A stretch of DNA of 64,000 nt from Paraburkholderia aromaticivorans (GTDB lineage: Bacteria; Pseudomonadota; Gammaproteobacteria; Burkholderiales; Burkholderiaceae): assembly GCF_012689525.1 (NCBI RefSeq), contig NZ_CP051516.1, forward strand, positions 2,480,001 to 2,544,000. Direction: 5' to 3'. Position 1 is the first letter of the stretch. The number at the start of each line of letters is the position of its first letter. The position numbers and the translations under genes are program-made. A model generated the notes under the pieces. The model saw only the letters and a program-made list of their open reading frames with translations. It was not told the origin of the DNA and searched no databases. Shown piece by piece: positions 26,901 to 34,927 of the stretch.

Positions 26901-27815
26901 TCATAAAACAGTCTTTGTGCGCCGCCCGCCCGTGTCAGCCGCACGCTCTTCGAGCGCGAGTTCGATGAAAGCCCGCGTTGCCGCGTTCCGATACGCGCCT
27001 TTCCGCAATAGCAGCGCAGCCGTACGCTGCGGCAGCGCCGGCTCCAACTGCACAAGACACAGCTCGCTATGTCCGCGTGCAATCGCGGCCGGCAGGAGCG
27101 TGGCGAGCGCACTGCGGCGCACGATCTCGATGACCGCGCCAATCGAATTCACCTCCATTGCGATGCGCGGCGAAATGCCGTGCTGTCTGCAATATCGATC
27201 GATGTATTGGCGCGTCGCAAACTCCGCATTGAGCAGTACGAGCGCTTCGCTTTCGAACTGGCTCAGCTTCAACGCCGAGCGCCGCTTTGCATACGGATGC
27301 AACTTGCCGACCACCATCGCCAGCGCTTCGACGAATAGTGTTTGCGTCTCGATGTCCGGCGTGTGCGTCTCGTCGAATGCAATGCCGACGTCGAGCGCAT
27401 CTTCGTTCAGCAACGCCTCCATCCGGTCCTGCGGCATTTCGAGGATGTTCAGCGTGATGTTCGGATAGCGGCGGTTGTACTTCTCCAGAAGCGGGCCGAT
27501 CAGGTAGGCGGTGAAGGTCGGCGTCATCGCGAGACGCAGCGAACCGCGGCTCAACTCCTGGACGTCGTGAATCGCCCGCTTGCCCGCCTCGAGGTCCTGC
27601 AGCGCGCGCTGAGCGTAGTGCACATAGGCAGTGCCGGCATCGGTCAGCTGGATCGTGCGGCCGGACCGGTCGAGCAATTGCACCCGCAACGTATCTTCCA
27701 GTTGCCGGATCTGTTGCGACAGCGTCGGCTGCGACACGTGCAGCGCCTCGGCCGCGCGCGTGAAATTGCGGTGCTCAGCGACAGCAAGAAAGTAACGGAT
27801 GTGCCTGAGTAGCAT
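26901..27815 (-). CDS. cynR: LysR-type cyanate operon regulator CynR
   Basis: 304-residue LysR protein divergent from cynTS. The winged helix is LLRHIRYFLAVAEHRNFTRA, LHVSQPTLSQQIRQLEDTL and LLDRSGRTIQLTDAGTAYVH. The effector domain includes GSLRLAMTPTFTAYLIGPLL, EDALDVGIAFDETHTPDIET and IEIVRRSALATLLPAAIA. The sequence resembles E. coli CynR and sits in the same place relative to carbonic anhydrase and cyanase, so it should activate cynTS in response to cyanate and repress itself. Confidence 0.88.
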   Translation of the reverse strand: MLLRHIRYFLAVAEHRNFTRAAEALHVSQPTLSQQIRQLEDTLRVQLLDRSGRTIQLTDAGTAYVHYAQRALQDLEAGKRAIHDVQELSRGSLRLAMTPTFTAYLIGPLLEKYNRRYPNITLNILEMPQDRMEALLNEDALDVGIAFDETHTPDIETQTLFVEALAMVVGKLHPYAKRRSALKLSQFESEALVLLNAEFATRQYIDRYCRQHGISPRIAMEVNSIGAVIEIVRRSALATLLPAAIARGHSELCLVQLEPALPQRTAALLLRKGAYRNAATRAFIELALEERAADTGGRRTKTVL

Positions 27816-27821
27816 GATGTC

Positions 27822-27852
27822 CTCTCGAACTATTGGTGTTTCTTATCGAGAG
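27822..27852. promoter_or_regulatory. Candidate CynR operator
   Basis: CTCTCGA (27822-27828) and TCGAGAG (27846-27852) form a 7-bp inverted repeat with a 17-bp AT-rich spacer in the cynR-cynT gap, just 5' of cynR. An AT-rich AATAATAAA follows. Position and symmetry fit a LysR operator. Confidence 0.5.
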
Positions 27853-27938
27853 AATAATAAACCGGTCTTGGACGCTATAGCTTGATCGGCGCATTCTTCG
27901 TCCATCGATTCCCCACGAACAACCTGATGGAGCGAAAC

Positions 27939-28598
27939 ATGCAAGACATCATCGACGGCTTCCTGAAGTTTCAGCGCGACGCCTTTCCGCAGCGCTCCGA
28001 GCTGTTCAGGAAGCTGGCCACGAGCCAGAACCCGCGCACCTTGTTCATTTCGTGCTCAGACAGCCGGCTAGTGCCGGAACTCGTCACGCAGCGCGAACCA
28101 GGTGATCTGTTCGTGATCCGTAACGCGGGCAACATCGTGCCGTCGTATGGTCCGGAGCCGGGCGGCGTGACCGCCACGGTCGAGTACGCAGTCGCCGCGC
28201 TCGGCGTCACCGATGTGGTGATCTGCGGTCATTCCGATTGCGGCGCGATGACGGCCATCGCGACCTGCAAATGCATGGACCATATGCCCGCCGTGCGCAA
28301 CTGGCTGCATTACGCGGACTCCGCGAAAGTCGTCAACGAGGCGCGTGAGCACAAGAGCGAACGCGACCGGGTCGACTCGATGGTCCGCGAAAACGTGATC
28401 GCGCAACTCGCGAACATCAAGACTCATCCTTCCGTGCGGCTCGCCCTCGAACAGGGACATCTCGCGCTGCATGGCTGGGTGTACGACATCGAAACCGGCT
28501 CGATCGATGCGCTCGACGGTTCGACGAACCGCTTCGTTTCTCTCGCGGATCATCCGCATGCATGTGCCACCCCGGCTCGACTCGACGTCGCGGCCTGA
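27939..28598 (+). CDS. cynT: Beta-class carbonic anhydrase CynT
   Basis: Zinc enzyme that hydrates the carbon dioxide released by cyanase, so that bicarbonate needed for cyanate decomposition is not lost. At 219 residues it has the length of E. coli CynT and near-identical blocks: [57 protein letters not shown] and [14 protein letters not shown] (zinc ligands Cys, Asp, His, Cys). I use the ATG at 27939, which has GGAG upstream; an in-frame extension to 27882 lacks resemblance. It is followed by cynS 27 bp later. Confidence 0.95.
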   Translation: MQDIIDGFLKFQRDAFPQRSELFRKLATSQNPRTLFISCSDSRLVPELVTQREPGDLFVIRNAGNIVPSYGPEPGGVTATVEYAVAALGVTDVVICGHSDCGAMTAIATCKCMDHMPAVRNWLHYADSAKVVNEAREHKSERDRVDSMVRENVIAQLANIKTHPSVRLALEQGHLALHGWVYDIETGSIDALDGSTNRFVSLADHPHACATPARLDVAA

Positions 28599-28625
28599 CT
28601 TTACTTAACTCCGAGGAAATTCATC

Positions 28626-29096
28626 ATGACGCAATCCCAATACAGCCAGGCCCCGCGTGAAGCACTGACCGACGCGATCATCGACGCGAAGGTTCGCAAG
28701 AATCTGACGTTCGAGCAGATCAACGAAGGCACCGGGTTGAGTATCGCATTCGTCACCGCCGCCCTGCTCGGCCAGCATCCGCTGCCGGCAAACGCCGCGA
28801 AGGTCGTGGCCGACAAACTCGAACTCGGCGAAGACGCGGTGCGCCTGCTGCAAACCATCCCGTTACGCGGCAGCATTCCGGGCGGCGTGCCGACCGATCC
28901 GACCATCTATCGGTTCTACGAAATGGTGCAGATCTACGGTTCGACGCTGAAGGCACTGGTTCACGAGCAGTTCGGCGACGGCATCATCAGCGCGATCAAC
29001 TTCAAGCTCGACATCAAGAAAGTCGACGATCCGGAAGGCGGTCAGCGTGCCGTGATCACGCTCGACGGAAAGTATCTGCCGACCAAACCGTTCTGA
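28626..29096 (+). CDS. cynS: Cyanate hydratase (cyanase) CynS
   Basis: Converts cyanate and bicarbonate to ammonia and carbon dioxide (via carbamate), providing cyanate detoxification and a nitrogen source. At 156 residues it matches E. coli cyanase, and the catalytic triad Arg96, Glu99 and Ser122 is intact within [20 protein letters not shown] and [13 protein letters not shown]. An N-terminal helical domain ([20 protein letters not shown]) precedes it. GAGGAAATTCATC before the ATG is a good ribosome-binding site. It is co-transcribed with cynT. No cynX transporter gene follows. Confidence 0.97.
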   Translation: MTQSQYSQAPREALTDAIIDAKVRKNLTFEQINEGTGLSIAFVTAALLGQHPLPANAAKVVADKLELGEDAVRLLQTIPLRGSIPGGVPTDPTIYRFYEMVQIYGSTLKALVHEQFGDGIISAINFKLDIKKVDDPEGGQRAVITLDGKYLPTKPF

Positions 29097-29103
29097 CGTG
29101 GCA

Positions 29104-29133
29104 ACGGAGTCGTTCTACCAGGAACGGCTCCGT
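29104..29133 (+). terminator. Hairpin after cynS
   Basis: ACGGAGTCGTTC (29104-29115) pairs with GAACGGCTCCGT (29122-29133) with one G-T wobble and a 6-nt loop, eight bases after the cynS stop. The T-tract is poor, but the position is right for a terminator of cynTS. Confidence 0.55.
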
Positions 29134-29167
29134 CAATGCCGATGACGCGGCTTACCACGCAATGAAT

Positions 29168-29254
29168 TCAGCACTTACGCAGCAACATGATTTGCGCGGC
29201 CACACTAGCCAGCACCGCCAGCGCGCCGAGTGTATCCAGAATAACGTGCCACAC
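29168..29254 (-). CDS. Predicted 28-residue single-pass membrane micro-protein
   Basis: A GTG-started frame with an excellent ribosome-binding site (GGAAGGAG, 7 nt spacing). It encodes about VWHVILDTLGALAVLASV, then AAQIMLLRKC, and stops at TGA. About 20 central residues are hydrophobic and the C-terminus is basic (RKC), as in small KdpF-like membrane proteins. It begins 38 bp after the TSUP permease stop codon on the same strand, so it is probably the last cistron of that transcript. No family is recognised. Support is the start signal and the membrane-segment pattern only. Confidence 0.5.
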   Translation of the reverse strand: MWHVILDTLGALAVLASVAAQIMLLRKC

Positions 29255-29292
29255 GATATCGCTCCTTCCACATTCGTTTCACCATTGCCTGA

Positions 29293-30042
29293 TTAAACGA
29301 ATGCTCGTGCCATTAATTGAATACCCAGTCCGAGCAGACAGATAAAGAACCAGCGTCTGAAGGTTTCCGCGCTGATGCGTCCGCGCACGCGCTGTCCGAT
29401 CCACATGCCGAGCAGTGCCGGGACCACGGCGAATAGCGACTCGCCCAGATCGCCGGCGGCAAACGCGTGCTCTCTGGTGAGGCCGATCGCCAGTGCGATG
29501 GTCGACACCGTGAACGACAAACCGAGCGCCTGCACCAGATCCTCTTTCTTCAAAGCCAGCCCTTGCAAATACGGTACCGCCGGCACGACAAACACGCCAG
29601 TGCCGCCGGTGACGACGCCCGTCACCGCGCCGATCGCCGGCGACAGCCAGCGCTCGTGCCGCGCCGGCACTGAAAAGCGCCACGCCAGCAAACCGGCCAC
29701 GGCGTAGAGCGTCAACGCGGCGCCGAGTCCGACCACGGCCCATTCGCCGCCCCCGCCCGCAATGAACGACGCGGCCGCGACCGTCCCGGCGACGATGCCC
29801 AGCATCATCGGCCACAAACGTTTGAGCAGCGCCCGCACGCTCGGTCCCGCGAATAGTTGCCAGACGTTCGTCACGAACGACGGCAAGAGCAGCATCGCGG
29901 CGGCCTGCGCCGGCAGCATCAGCGTGCCGAGCACGCCCATGGCGACGGTCGGCAGTCCCATGCCGGTCGCCCCCTTGACGAAGCCGGCGACCAGGAAAGT
30001 CGCGACGACCACGCCCATGCGCATCGCAAACGAAGAGATCAT
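29293..30042 (-). CDS. TSUP-family (TauE/SafE) membrane permease
   Basis: Inner-membrane protein of 249 residues with about eight hydrophobic segments: VVATFLVAGFVKGATGMGLP near the start (the G-x-x-x-G-x-G hallmark of the first TSUP repeat) and AIGAVTGVVTGGTGVFVVPA in the second repeat. TSUP proteins move sulfite, sulfonates, sulfoacetate or other small organic anions. It lies between the cyanate genes and a divergent LysR gene, so cyanate or another small anion is possible, though the LysR pairing suggests its own substrate. I use the ATG at 30042; a GTG 57 bp upstream adds an unlikely hydrophilic leader. Confidence 0.85.
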   Translation of the reverse strand: MISSFAMRMGVVVATFLVAGFVKGATGMGLPTVAMGVLGTLMLPAQAAAMLLLPSFVTNVWQLFAGPSVRALLKRLWPMMLGIVAGTVAAASFIAGGGGEWAVVGLGAALTLYAVAGLLAWRFSVPARHERWLSPAIGAVTGVVTGGTGVFVVPAVPYLQGLALKKEDLVQALGLSFTVSTIALAIGLTREHAFAAGDLGESLFAVVPALLGMWIGQRVRGRISAETFRRWFFICLLGLGIQLMARAFV

Positions 30043-30189
30043 CGGAATGTCGTTATTGAAGTGATGTCGGCAATTTTCAATCGCCGCAAGGCCGGCCACA
30101 ATGCGTAAGATACTTACTGTGACTTAGGCTGGGGCTAAGGCTGTGACCCTTGCTAATCCCACCGGCTTCCACATAACGATCCGTCTTCC

Positions 30190-31074
30190 ATGCGCTTCGA
30201 CCTCATCGACCTCCGCCTGTTTCTGCATATCCTCGAAACCGGCAGCATCACCCACGGCGCCGCGAGCGCGAATATGTCGCTGCCGTCGGCGAGCGCGCGG
30301 TTGCGCGGCATGGAAGACGCGCTCGGCATGCCGCTGCTCGAACGCGGCCGCCGCGGCGTCGAATCCACGCCGACCGGTGACACGCTCGCGCATCACGCGC
30401 GGCTCGTGCTTGGGCAAATCGAACGCATGCAGGGCGAACTGGGCGAGCATCAGGAAGGCCGCAAAGCCTGCATACGGCTGTGGACCAACACGGCGGGCAT
30501 CACCGAGTTCCTGCCCTCCGCGATCGGCCTGTTTCTGCGCGATCACCCCAACGTGCAGATCGACCTGAAGGAGCGCCAAAGCAGCGAAACGGTCAAGGCG
30601 GTGCTGACCGGCGCGGCTGAAATCGGCATCATCTCCGATGCGGTCGAACACGGCGCGTTGCAGACCTTCCCCTTCGCCATCGACAAACTGGTGCTGATCA
30701 CGAGCCGCGACGATGCGCTCGCCGCACTCCGGCGCACGACGCTCGCGGAAGTGGCGGATCGGGAATTCATCGGGCTGAGCGCGGACAGCGCGTTACAGGC
30801 CTACCTCGGCGAGCGCGCGCTGCTGGCCGGCCAGCCGCTCAGCTTCCGCACCCACGTGCGGACGTTCGACGCCATCTGCTGCATGGTCGAACAAGGCGCG
30901 GGCGTCGGTATCGTGCCGGCCACGGCGGCGAAGCGCTATCGCGGCACGCCCGGCATCCGCACGATCGAGATGACCGATAGCTGGGCCGCGCGCCAGTTGC
31001 TGATCTGCATGCGCGATCTGAACGCGATGCCGCGGCCGGAAAAGGCGCTGGTCCGGCATCTGGCCGGGATTTGA
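30190..31074 (+). CDS. LysR-type regulator, divergent from the TSUP permease
   Basis: 294-residue regulator: MRFDLIDLRLFLHILETGSI, then ASANMSLPSASARLRGMEDA and LLERGRRGVESTPTGDTLAH. Its effector domain includes IRLWTNTAGITEFLPSAIG, EIGIISDAVEHGALQTFPF and CCMVEQGAGVGIVPATAAK. It lies 147 bp from the TSUP gene on the opposite strand and probably controls it. The effector is unknown. Confidence 0.88.
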   Translation: MRFDLIDLRLFLHILETGSITHGAASANMSLPSASARLRGMEDALGMPLLERGRRGVESTPTGDTLAHHARLVLGQIERMQGELGEHQEGRKACIRLWTNTAGITEFLPSAIGLFLRDHPNVQIDLKERQSSETVKAVLTGAAEIGIISDAVEHGALQTFPFAIDKLVLITSRDDALAALRRTTLAEVADREFIGLSADSALQAYLGERALLAGQPLSFRTHVRTFDAICCMVEQGAGVGIVPATAAKRYRGTPGIRTIEMTDSWAARQLLICMRDLNAMPRPEKALVRHLAGI

Positions 31075-31236
31075 ATTTTCCTTTTGGAATGTCTGCGCCG
31101 CAGTATTATCAGTCCAGTTTATCCAACTGACTATTTTTAATCGATTTGCCTGATTTAGCGCGGTTTCTTATCCTTGACGCACAACCGCATGCGACTCGAT
31201 GCATGCGCCGTCCGCCACCTTTTTGCCGGCAAGATC

Positions 31237-32214
31237 ATGGAAAGAACCACCTTTAATGTGCGCGTCGATAGCGTCCGCGACGAAGCCCATGGCGTGCGCT
31301 CGTTCAGCGTCTCGCGTCTGGACGGGCAACCGTTCGATCACTACGAACCTGGCGCGCACATCGACGTGACCGGCCCATCCGGCGTCACGCGGCAATATTC
31401 GTTGTGCGGCGACCCGGACCACCGGGACGCGCATCTGTTCGCCGTGAAGCGCGAAGACACGTCACGCGGCGGCTCGCGTTCGTTGCATGACGACGTCACG
31501 GTCGGCAGCGAATTGACCATCGGCGCGCCACGCAATCTGTTCCAGCTCGCGCCGGGCGCCGAAGAACATATTCTGATTGCCGCGGGTATCGGTGTGACAC
31601 CGCTCCTGAGCATGGCGTACCGTCTGCTCAAGCAGAAACAACGCTTCGTGTTGCACTATTTCGCGCGCAGCGCGGAGCACGCGGCGTTTTTGCCGCTGCT
31701 CGCACGCGCGCCGTTCAGTGATTATGTGAAGCTCCACTTCGGCGTCGCACGCGATGGGCTCGATGCGGTGCTCGGCGATTGTCTCGCGAATGCGCGCGAA
31801 GGCACGCACGTTTATACCTGCGGGCCGGCGCCTTTCATGGAACGTGTGGTGGCGGTTGGCGAAACGCGTCTCGCGTCTGAAGCGATTCATCTCGAACGCT
31901 TTGCCGCTGAACCGGCTTCGACCACGAGCGCCGAATCGGCCGCGCTAGATACCTTCGACGTTCAGATCGCAAGCAGCGGCGCGACCGTGCGCGTGGACAA
32001 GAACACGACTATCGTCGCGGCGCTGGCGTCGATCGGCATCGAAGTAGATACGTCGTGCGGCGAAGGTGTGTGCGGCACGTGCATGGTCGACGTGGTGAGC
32101 GGGACGCCCGAGCATCGTGACCATTGCCTGAGCAAAGCGGAACGCGCGAGCGGCAAGGTGATCTGCTGCTGCATCTCGCGCGCCGCGTCGCCGGTTCTGG
32201 TGCTGGATCTATAA
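31237..32214 (+). CDS. iacF: IacF-like ferredoxin reductase for the IAA-pathway Rieske oxygenase (VanB/PDR type)
   Basis: NAD(P)H-to-[2Fe-2S] electron-transfer protein of 325 residues. It has a flavin-binding RQYS (52-55), a nucleotide motif AAGIGVTPLLSM (115-126), TCGPAPFMERV (194-204), and a C-terminal plant-type ferredoxin domain with DTSCGEGVCGTCMVD (Cys274, Cys279, Cys282) and a fourth Cys at 310-312. It probably feeds electrons to IacCD encoded 5 kb away, with cat genes between. The name rests on context and the class of reductase found in iac clusters. The ATG at 31237 starts the conserved part; an upstream TTG at 31174 is less likely. Confidence 0.75.
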   Translation: MERTTFNVRVDSVRDEAHGVRSFSVSRLDGQPFDHYEPGAHIDVTGPSGVTRQYSLCGDPDHRDAHLFAVKREDTSRGGSRSLHDDVTVGSELTIGAPRNLFQLAPGAEEHILIAAGIGVTPLLSMAYRLLKQKQRFVLHYFARSAEHAAFLPLLARAPFSDYVKLHFGVARDGLDAVLGDCLANAREGTHVYTCGPAPFMERVVAVGETRLASEAIHLERFAAEPASTTSAESAALDTFDVQIASSGATVRVDKNTTIVAALASIGIEVDTSCGEGVCGTCMVDVVSGTPEHRDHCLSKAERASGKVICCCISRAASPVLVLDL

Positions 32215-32223
32215 AGCCTCAAC

Positions 32224-32248
32224 AAGGTGCTGCATTCGCAGCACCTTT
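32224..32248. terminator. Hairpin between iacF-like gene and catC
   Basis: AAGGTGCTGC (32224-32233) pairs with GCAGCACCTT (32238-32247) over an ATTC loop, followed by TTC. It lies between the convergent stops at 32214 and 32264 and can serve both transcripts. Confidence 0.75.
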
Positions 32249-32263
32249 CACAAGCGCCTCTTC

Positions 32264-32554
32264 TTACCGGTCGTCGTCGCGAATCGACGACGCATGCCGG
32301 CACAGCGCGCGCACTTCGACATCCATGTACGGAAACAGCGGCAACTGGCTCAGCACGTCGTGGAGATGCGCGGGGCTCTCCACGTCGAACACGCTGATAT
32401 TCGCGTAGCGGCCGGCAATGCGCCACAGATGCCGCCACACGCCCTCCTGTTGCAGCCTTTGCGACATCGCTTTCTCATCGGCCTTCAGGCGCGCAGCACG
32501 TTCGGCATCCATATCGGCCGGCAGGCGGACGGTCATCTCAACGTGAAACAGCAT
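32264..32554 (-). CDS. catC: Muconolactone Delta-isomerase
   Basis: Isomerises muconolactone to 3-oxoadipate enol-lactone, the third step of catechol ortho-cleavage. At 96 residues it is exactly the family length, with MLFHVEMTVRLPADMDAERA at the start, EKAMSQRLQQEGVWRHLWR (catalytic Glu/Arg region) and LFPYMDVEVRALCRH near the end. The start at 32554 has a strong GAGGAGAGC site. It is the last gene of the catBAC transcript, separated from catA by 140 bp containing a terminator-like hairpin. Confidence 0.95.
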   Translation of the reverse strand: MLFHVEMTVRLPADMDAERAARLKADEKAMSQRLQQEGVWRHLWRIAGRYANISVFDVESPAHLHDVLSQLPLFPYMDVEVRALCRHASSIRDDDR

Positions 32555-32580
32555 GCTTGCTCTCCTCTCTGATCGGTGAC

Positions 32581-32625
32581 AAAAAAGCCCTGGCGGCCCG
32601 GCCAATCGCGCCGCGCAACCAGGGC
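32581..32625 (-). terminator. Terminator-like hairpin inside the cat operon (between catA and catC)
   Basis: Read leftward, an outer stem GCCCTGG/CCAGGGC (complement of 32619-32625 and 32587-32593) encloses an inner GCGGC/GCCGC stem and is followed at once by six Ts (complement of 32581-32586). That is a full intrinsic-terminator shape. It could reduce catC transcription relative to catBA. Confidence 0.6.
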
Positions 32626-32694
32626 CGACAGATTCGTGCGATACGTCCGGGCGTTTTCTCTGGAACGCCCGGCGTCAGCCCTGCGAAAGCGGCA

Positions 32695-33603
32695 TCAGGC
32701 TTCGGCGCGCAGACGCTCCACTTCGGCGCCCGGCAGATCGTCACGTTCCTTGAACAGCGTGAAGTCGAAATCGATCAGCGCGAAATTGCCGTCCACGCCA
32801 TACGGTTTGCCTTCGGCGCCCTCAGCCTGCTTGACCGCCGGCACGAGGCCGTCGCGCGTGGCGAAGGCGAAGTCGTCCCACAGATACGGATCGCCGTCGA
32901 TGTTGATCTGCGTGGTCAGCTTGCGAAACCCCGGCGCGGAAACGAAGAAGTGAATATGCGCCGGACGATGTCCGTGACGGCCGAGTTGATCGAGCAACAG
33001 TTGCGTCTGGCCTTGCGGCGGCACGCTATAGCCGACCGGCACGACGCTATGGAAGCTGTATTTGCCTTCTGCGTCGGTACGGATCGAGCGGCGCAGATTG
33101 AAGGCCGGTTGCGATTTGTCGAAGTACGAATAGTTGCCGAGATGGTTCGCGTGCCACACTTCGACGAGCGCATGCGCGAGCGGCTTGCCGTCTTCGCCGA
33201 GTACACGGCCGCGCATGATCAGCGTCTGGCCCGGATCGGTGCCGTCGTCCAGGCGCGCATGGCCGTCGGAGACCGGCGCGCCGGCCACGTACAACGGACC
33301 TTCGATCGTGCGCGGCGTGCCGCCTTCGATACCGGCCTTCGCCTCCGCTTCATCCAGACGCAGATCGAGAAAATGCTCGAAACCCAGGCCCGCGGCCAGC
33401 AGACCGAGTTCGCCGCTCTTGCCGGCGTCGCCGAGATAATTCAGCGCGGTCCAGAATTCGGCGGGCTGCACGTCGAGATCTTCGATCGTATAGAACAGAT
33501 CCTGCACGATCCGGTTGACGATCTGCTTGGTGCGCGGATTGCCTTCGCTGGTGGCGCTGTCGTTGATTTTATTGAGCAGCGCGTCGATAGCTTGTTTGTT
33601 CAC
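32695..33603 (-). CDS. catA: Catechol 1,2-dioxygenase
   Basis: Intradiol non-haem Fe(III) dioxygenase that opens catechol to cis,cis-muconate. It has 302 residues. The N-terminal helical dimerisation and linker domain (to about residue 95) precedes the catalytic domain. Iron ligands by spacing are Tyr158 (HLGNYSYFDK), Tyr192 (VVPVGYSVPPQG), His216 and His218 (HGHRPAHIHFFVSAPG). NLRRSIRTDAEGKYSF is also characteristic. The start is GTG at 33603, preceded by AAGGAGA. It receives catechol from the iac pathway encoded around it. Confidence 0.97.
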   Translation of the reverse strand: MNKQAIDALLNKINDSATSEGNPRTKQIVNRIVQDLFYTIEDLDVQPAEFWTALNYLGDAGKSGELGLLAAGLGFEHFLDLRLDEAEAKAGIEGGTPRTIEGPLYVAGAPVSDGHARLDDGTDPGQTLIMRGRVLGEDGKPLAHALVEVWHANHLGNYSYFDKSQPAFNLRRSIRTDAEGKYSFHSVVPVGYSVPPQGQTQLLLDQLGRHGHRPAHIHFFVSAPGFRKLTTQINIDGDPYLWDDFAFATRDGLVPAVKQAEGAEGKPYGVDGNFALIDFDFTLFKERDDLPGAEVERLRAEA

Positions 33604-33666
33604 GGGGTATCTCCTTCGATTGATGTTCTGGATGGCTAACGGATGAGCCTTCAGTGCTTCGATGCT

Positions 33667-34824
33667 TCAGTTCGTGGTGACGCTGGCGCCTTTGCGCGTA
33701 TCGCGCCGCAGGCGGTCGATCTTGTCCCAGTCGAGCGAGATGCCAAGACCCGGACCTTGAGGCAGCTGCAGCGCGAAATTCTCGTAGCGCAGCGGTTCGG
33801 TGAGAATCTCTTCGGTCAGCAGCAAGGGGCCGAACAGTTCCGTGCCCCACTTCAACTCGCCAAAGGTGCTGAAGAGTTGCGCGGAAGCGATCGTGCCCAC
33901 CGCGCCTTCGAGCATCGTGCCGCCGTACAGGTCGATATTCGCGGCCGACGCGATGGCCGCCACGTGCGCGGCGCCCACGAGTCCGCCCGATTGCGCGATC
34001 TTCACGGCGAACACATCGGCGGCGCGCGCGCTGGCGACGGCGAACGCATCGGCCGGGCCGTGCAGCGCTTCGTCGGCCATGATCGGCACCAGCGCGAGGT
34101 CGGTCAGGCGCTTGAGGCCCGCACGGTTTTCCGCGGCGATGGGTTGCTCAATCAGCGTCACGCCCGCCTCGGCGAAACGCCGCGCGGCCCAGATCGCGTC
34201 CGATTCGCTCCACGCCTGATTCACGTCGACGCGCACTTCGCCGCGTCCTTCCACGGCTTTCTGGATCGCGACGACATGCGCCACGTCCTCGGCCACGGCG
34301 CGCGTGCCGATCTTCAGCTTGAACACGCGATGACGCTTCGTCTCGTACACCTGCTCGGCTTCGTCGATATCGCGCTGCGTGTCGCCGCTCGCGAGCGTCC
34401 ACGCCACGTCCACGGACTCGCGCACACGGCCGCCGAACAACTCCGACAGCGGCACGCCGAGGCGCTGTGCCTGCGCATCGAACAACGCCGTTTCCAGCGC
34501 GGACTTCGCAAAGCGGTTGCCCTGAAACAGTTCGCGCAGTTTCGCCATCGCGGCGCCCGGACGCGTCGCGTCCAACCCTTTGAGCAACGGCGCGAAATAG
34601 GTGTCGATATTGACCTTGATACTTTCCGGGCTTTCCTCGCCGTAAGCGAGACCACCGATCGTGGTGCCCTCGCCCACGCCGACCACCCCGTCGGCGCAAC
34701 GGATGCGCACCAGCACGAGCGTCTGGCAGTTCATCGTTGCGACCGAGAGGCGGTGCGGACGGATCGTCGGTACGTCGACGAGAATCGTCTCCACGCTCTC
34801 GATCTTCACGGGTGTTGCTATCAT
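33667..34824 (-). CDS. catB: Muconate cycloisomerase
   Basis: Enolase-superfamily enzyme converting cis,cis-muconate to muconolactone. At 385 residues it matches known CatB. The active residues align with the Pseudomonas enzyme: Lys169/Lys171 (VFKLKIGTRAV), Asp200 (VRVDVNQAW), Glu226 (LIEQPIA), Asp251 (IMADEALHG) and Lys275 (FAVKIAQSGG). The start at 34824 has AGGAGG eight bases upstream. It is the first gene of catBAC and divergent from catR, with a LysR box in between. Confidence 0.97.
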   Translation of the reverse strand: MIATPVKIESVETILVDVPTIRPHRLSVATMNCQTLVLVRIRCADGVVGVGEGTTIGGLAYGEESPESIKVNIDTYFAPLLKGLDATRPGAAMAKLRELFQGNRFAKSALETALFDAQAQRLGVPLSELFGGRVRESVDVAWTLASGDTQRDIDEAEQVYETKRHRVFKLKIGTRAVAEDVAHVVAIQKAVEGRGEVRVDVNQAWSESDAIWAARRFAEAGVTLIEQPIAAENRAGLKRLTDLALVPIMADEALHGPADAFAVASARAADVFAVKIAQSGGLVGAAHVAAIASAANIDLYGGTMLEGAVGTIASAQLFSTFGELKWGTELFGPLLLTEEILTEPLRYENFALQLPQGPGLGISLDWDKIDRLRRDTRKGASVTTN

Positions 34825-34910
34825 TCGTTGCCCTCCTGAACTGCTTAACCGGGAGCCCCAATAGTAGAAACAACCCGCGAAGCAGTCCAACACCGATTCC
34901 GACTACTTCC

Positions 34911-34925
34911 ATACCGTAGGGGTAT
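34911..34925. promoter_or_regulatory. CatR operator, ATAC-N7-GTAT
   Basis: ATAC (34911-34914), seven bases, GTAT (34922-34925), within a longer ATACC-N5-GGTAT repeat, sits just before the catR ATG at 34928. ATAC-N7-GTAT is the site reported for BenM/CatM-type LysR regulators of catechol genes, so this is the likely recognition box for muconate-responsive control of catBAC and catR. Confidence 0.75.
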
Positions 34926-34927
34926 GC

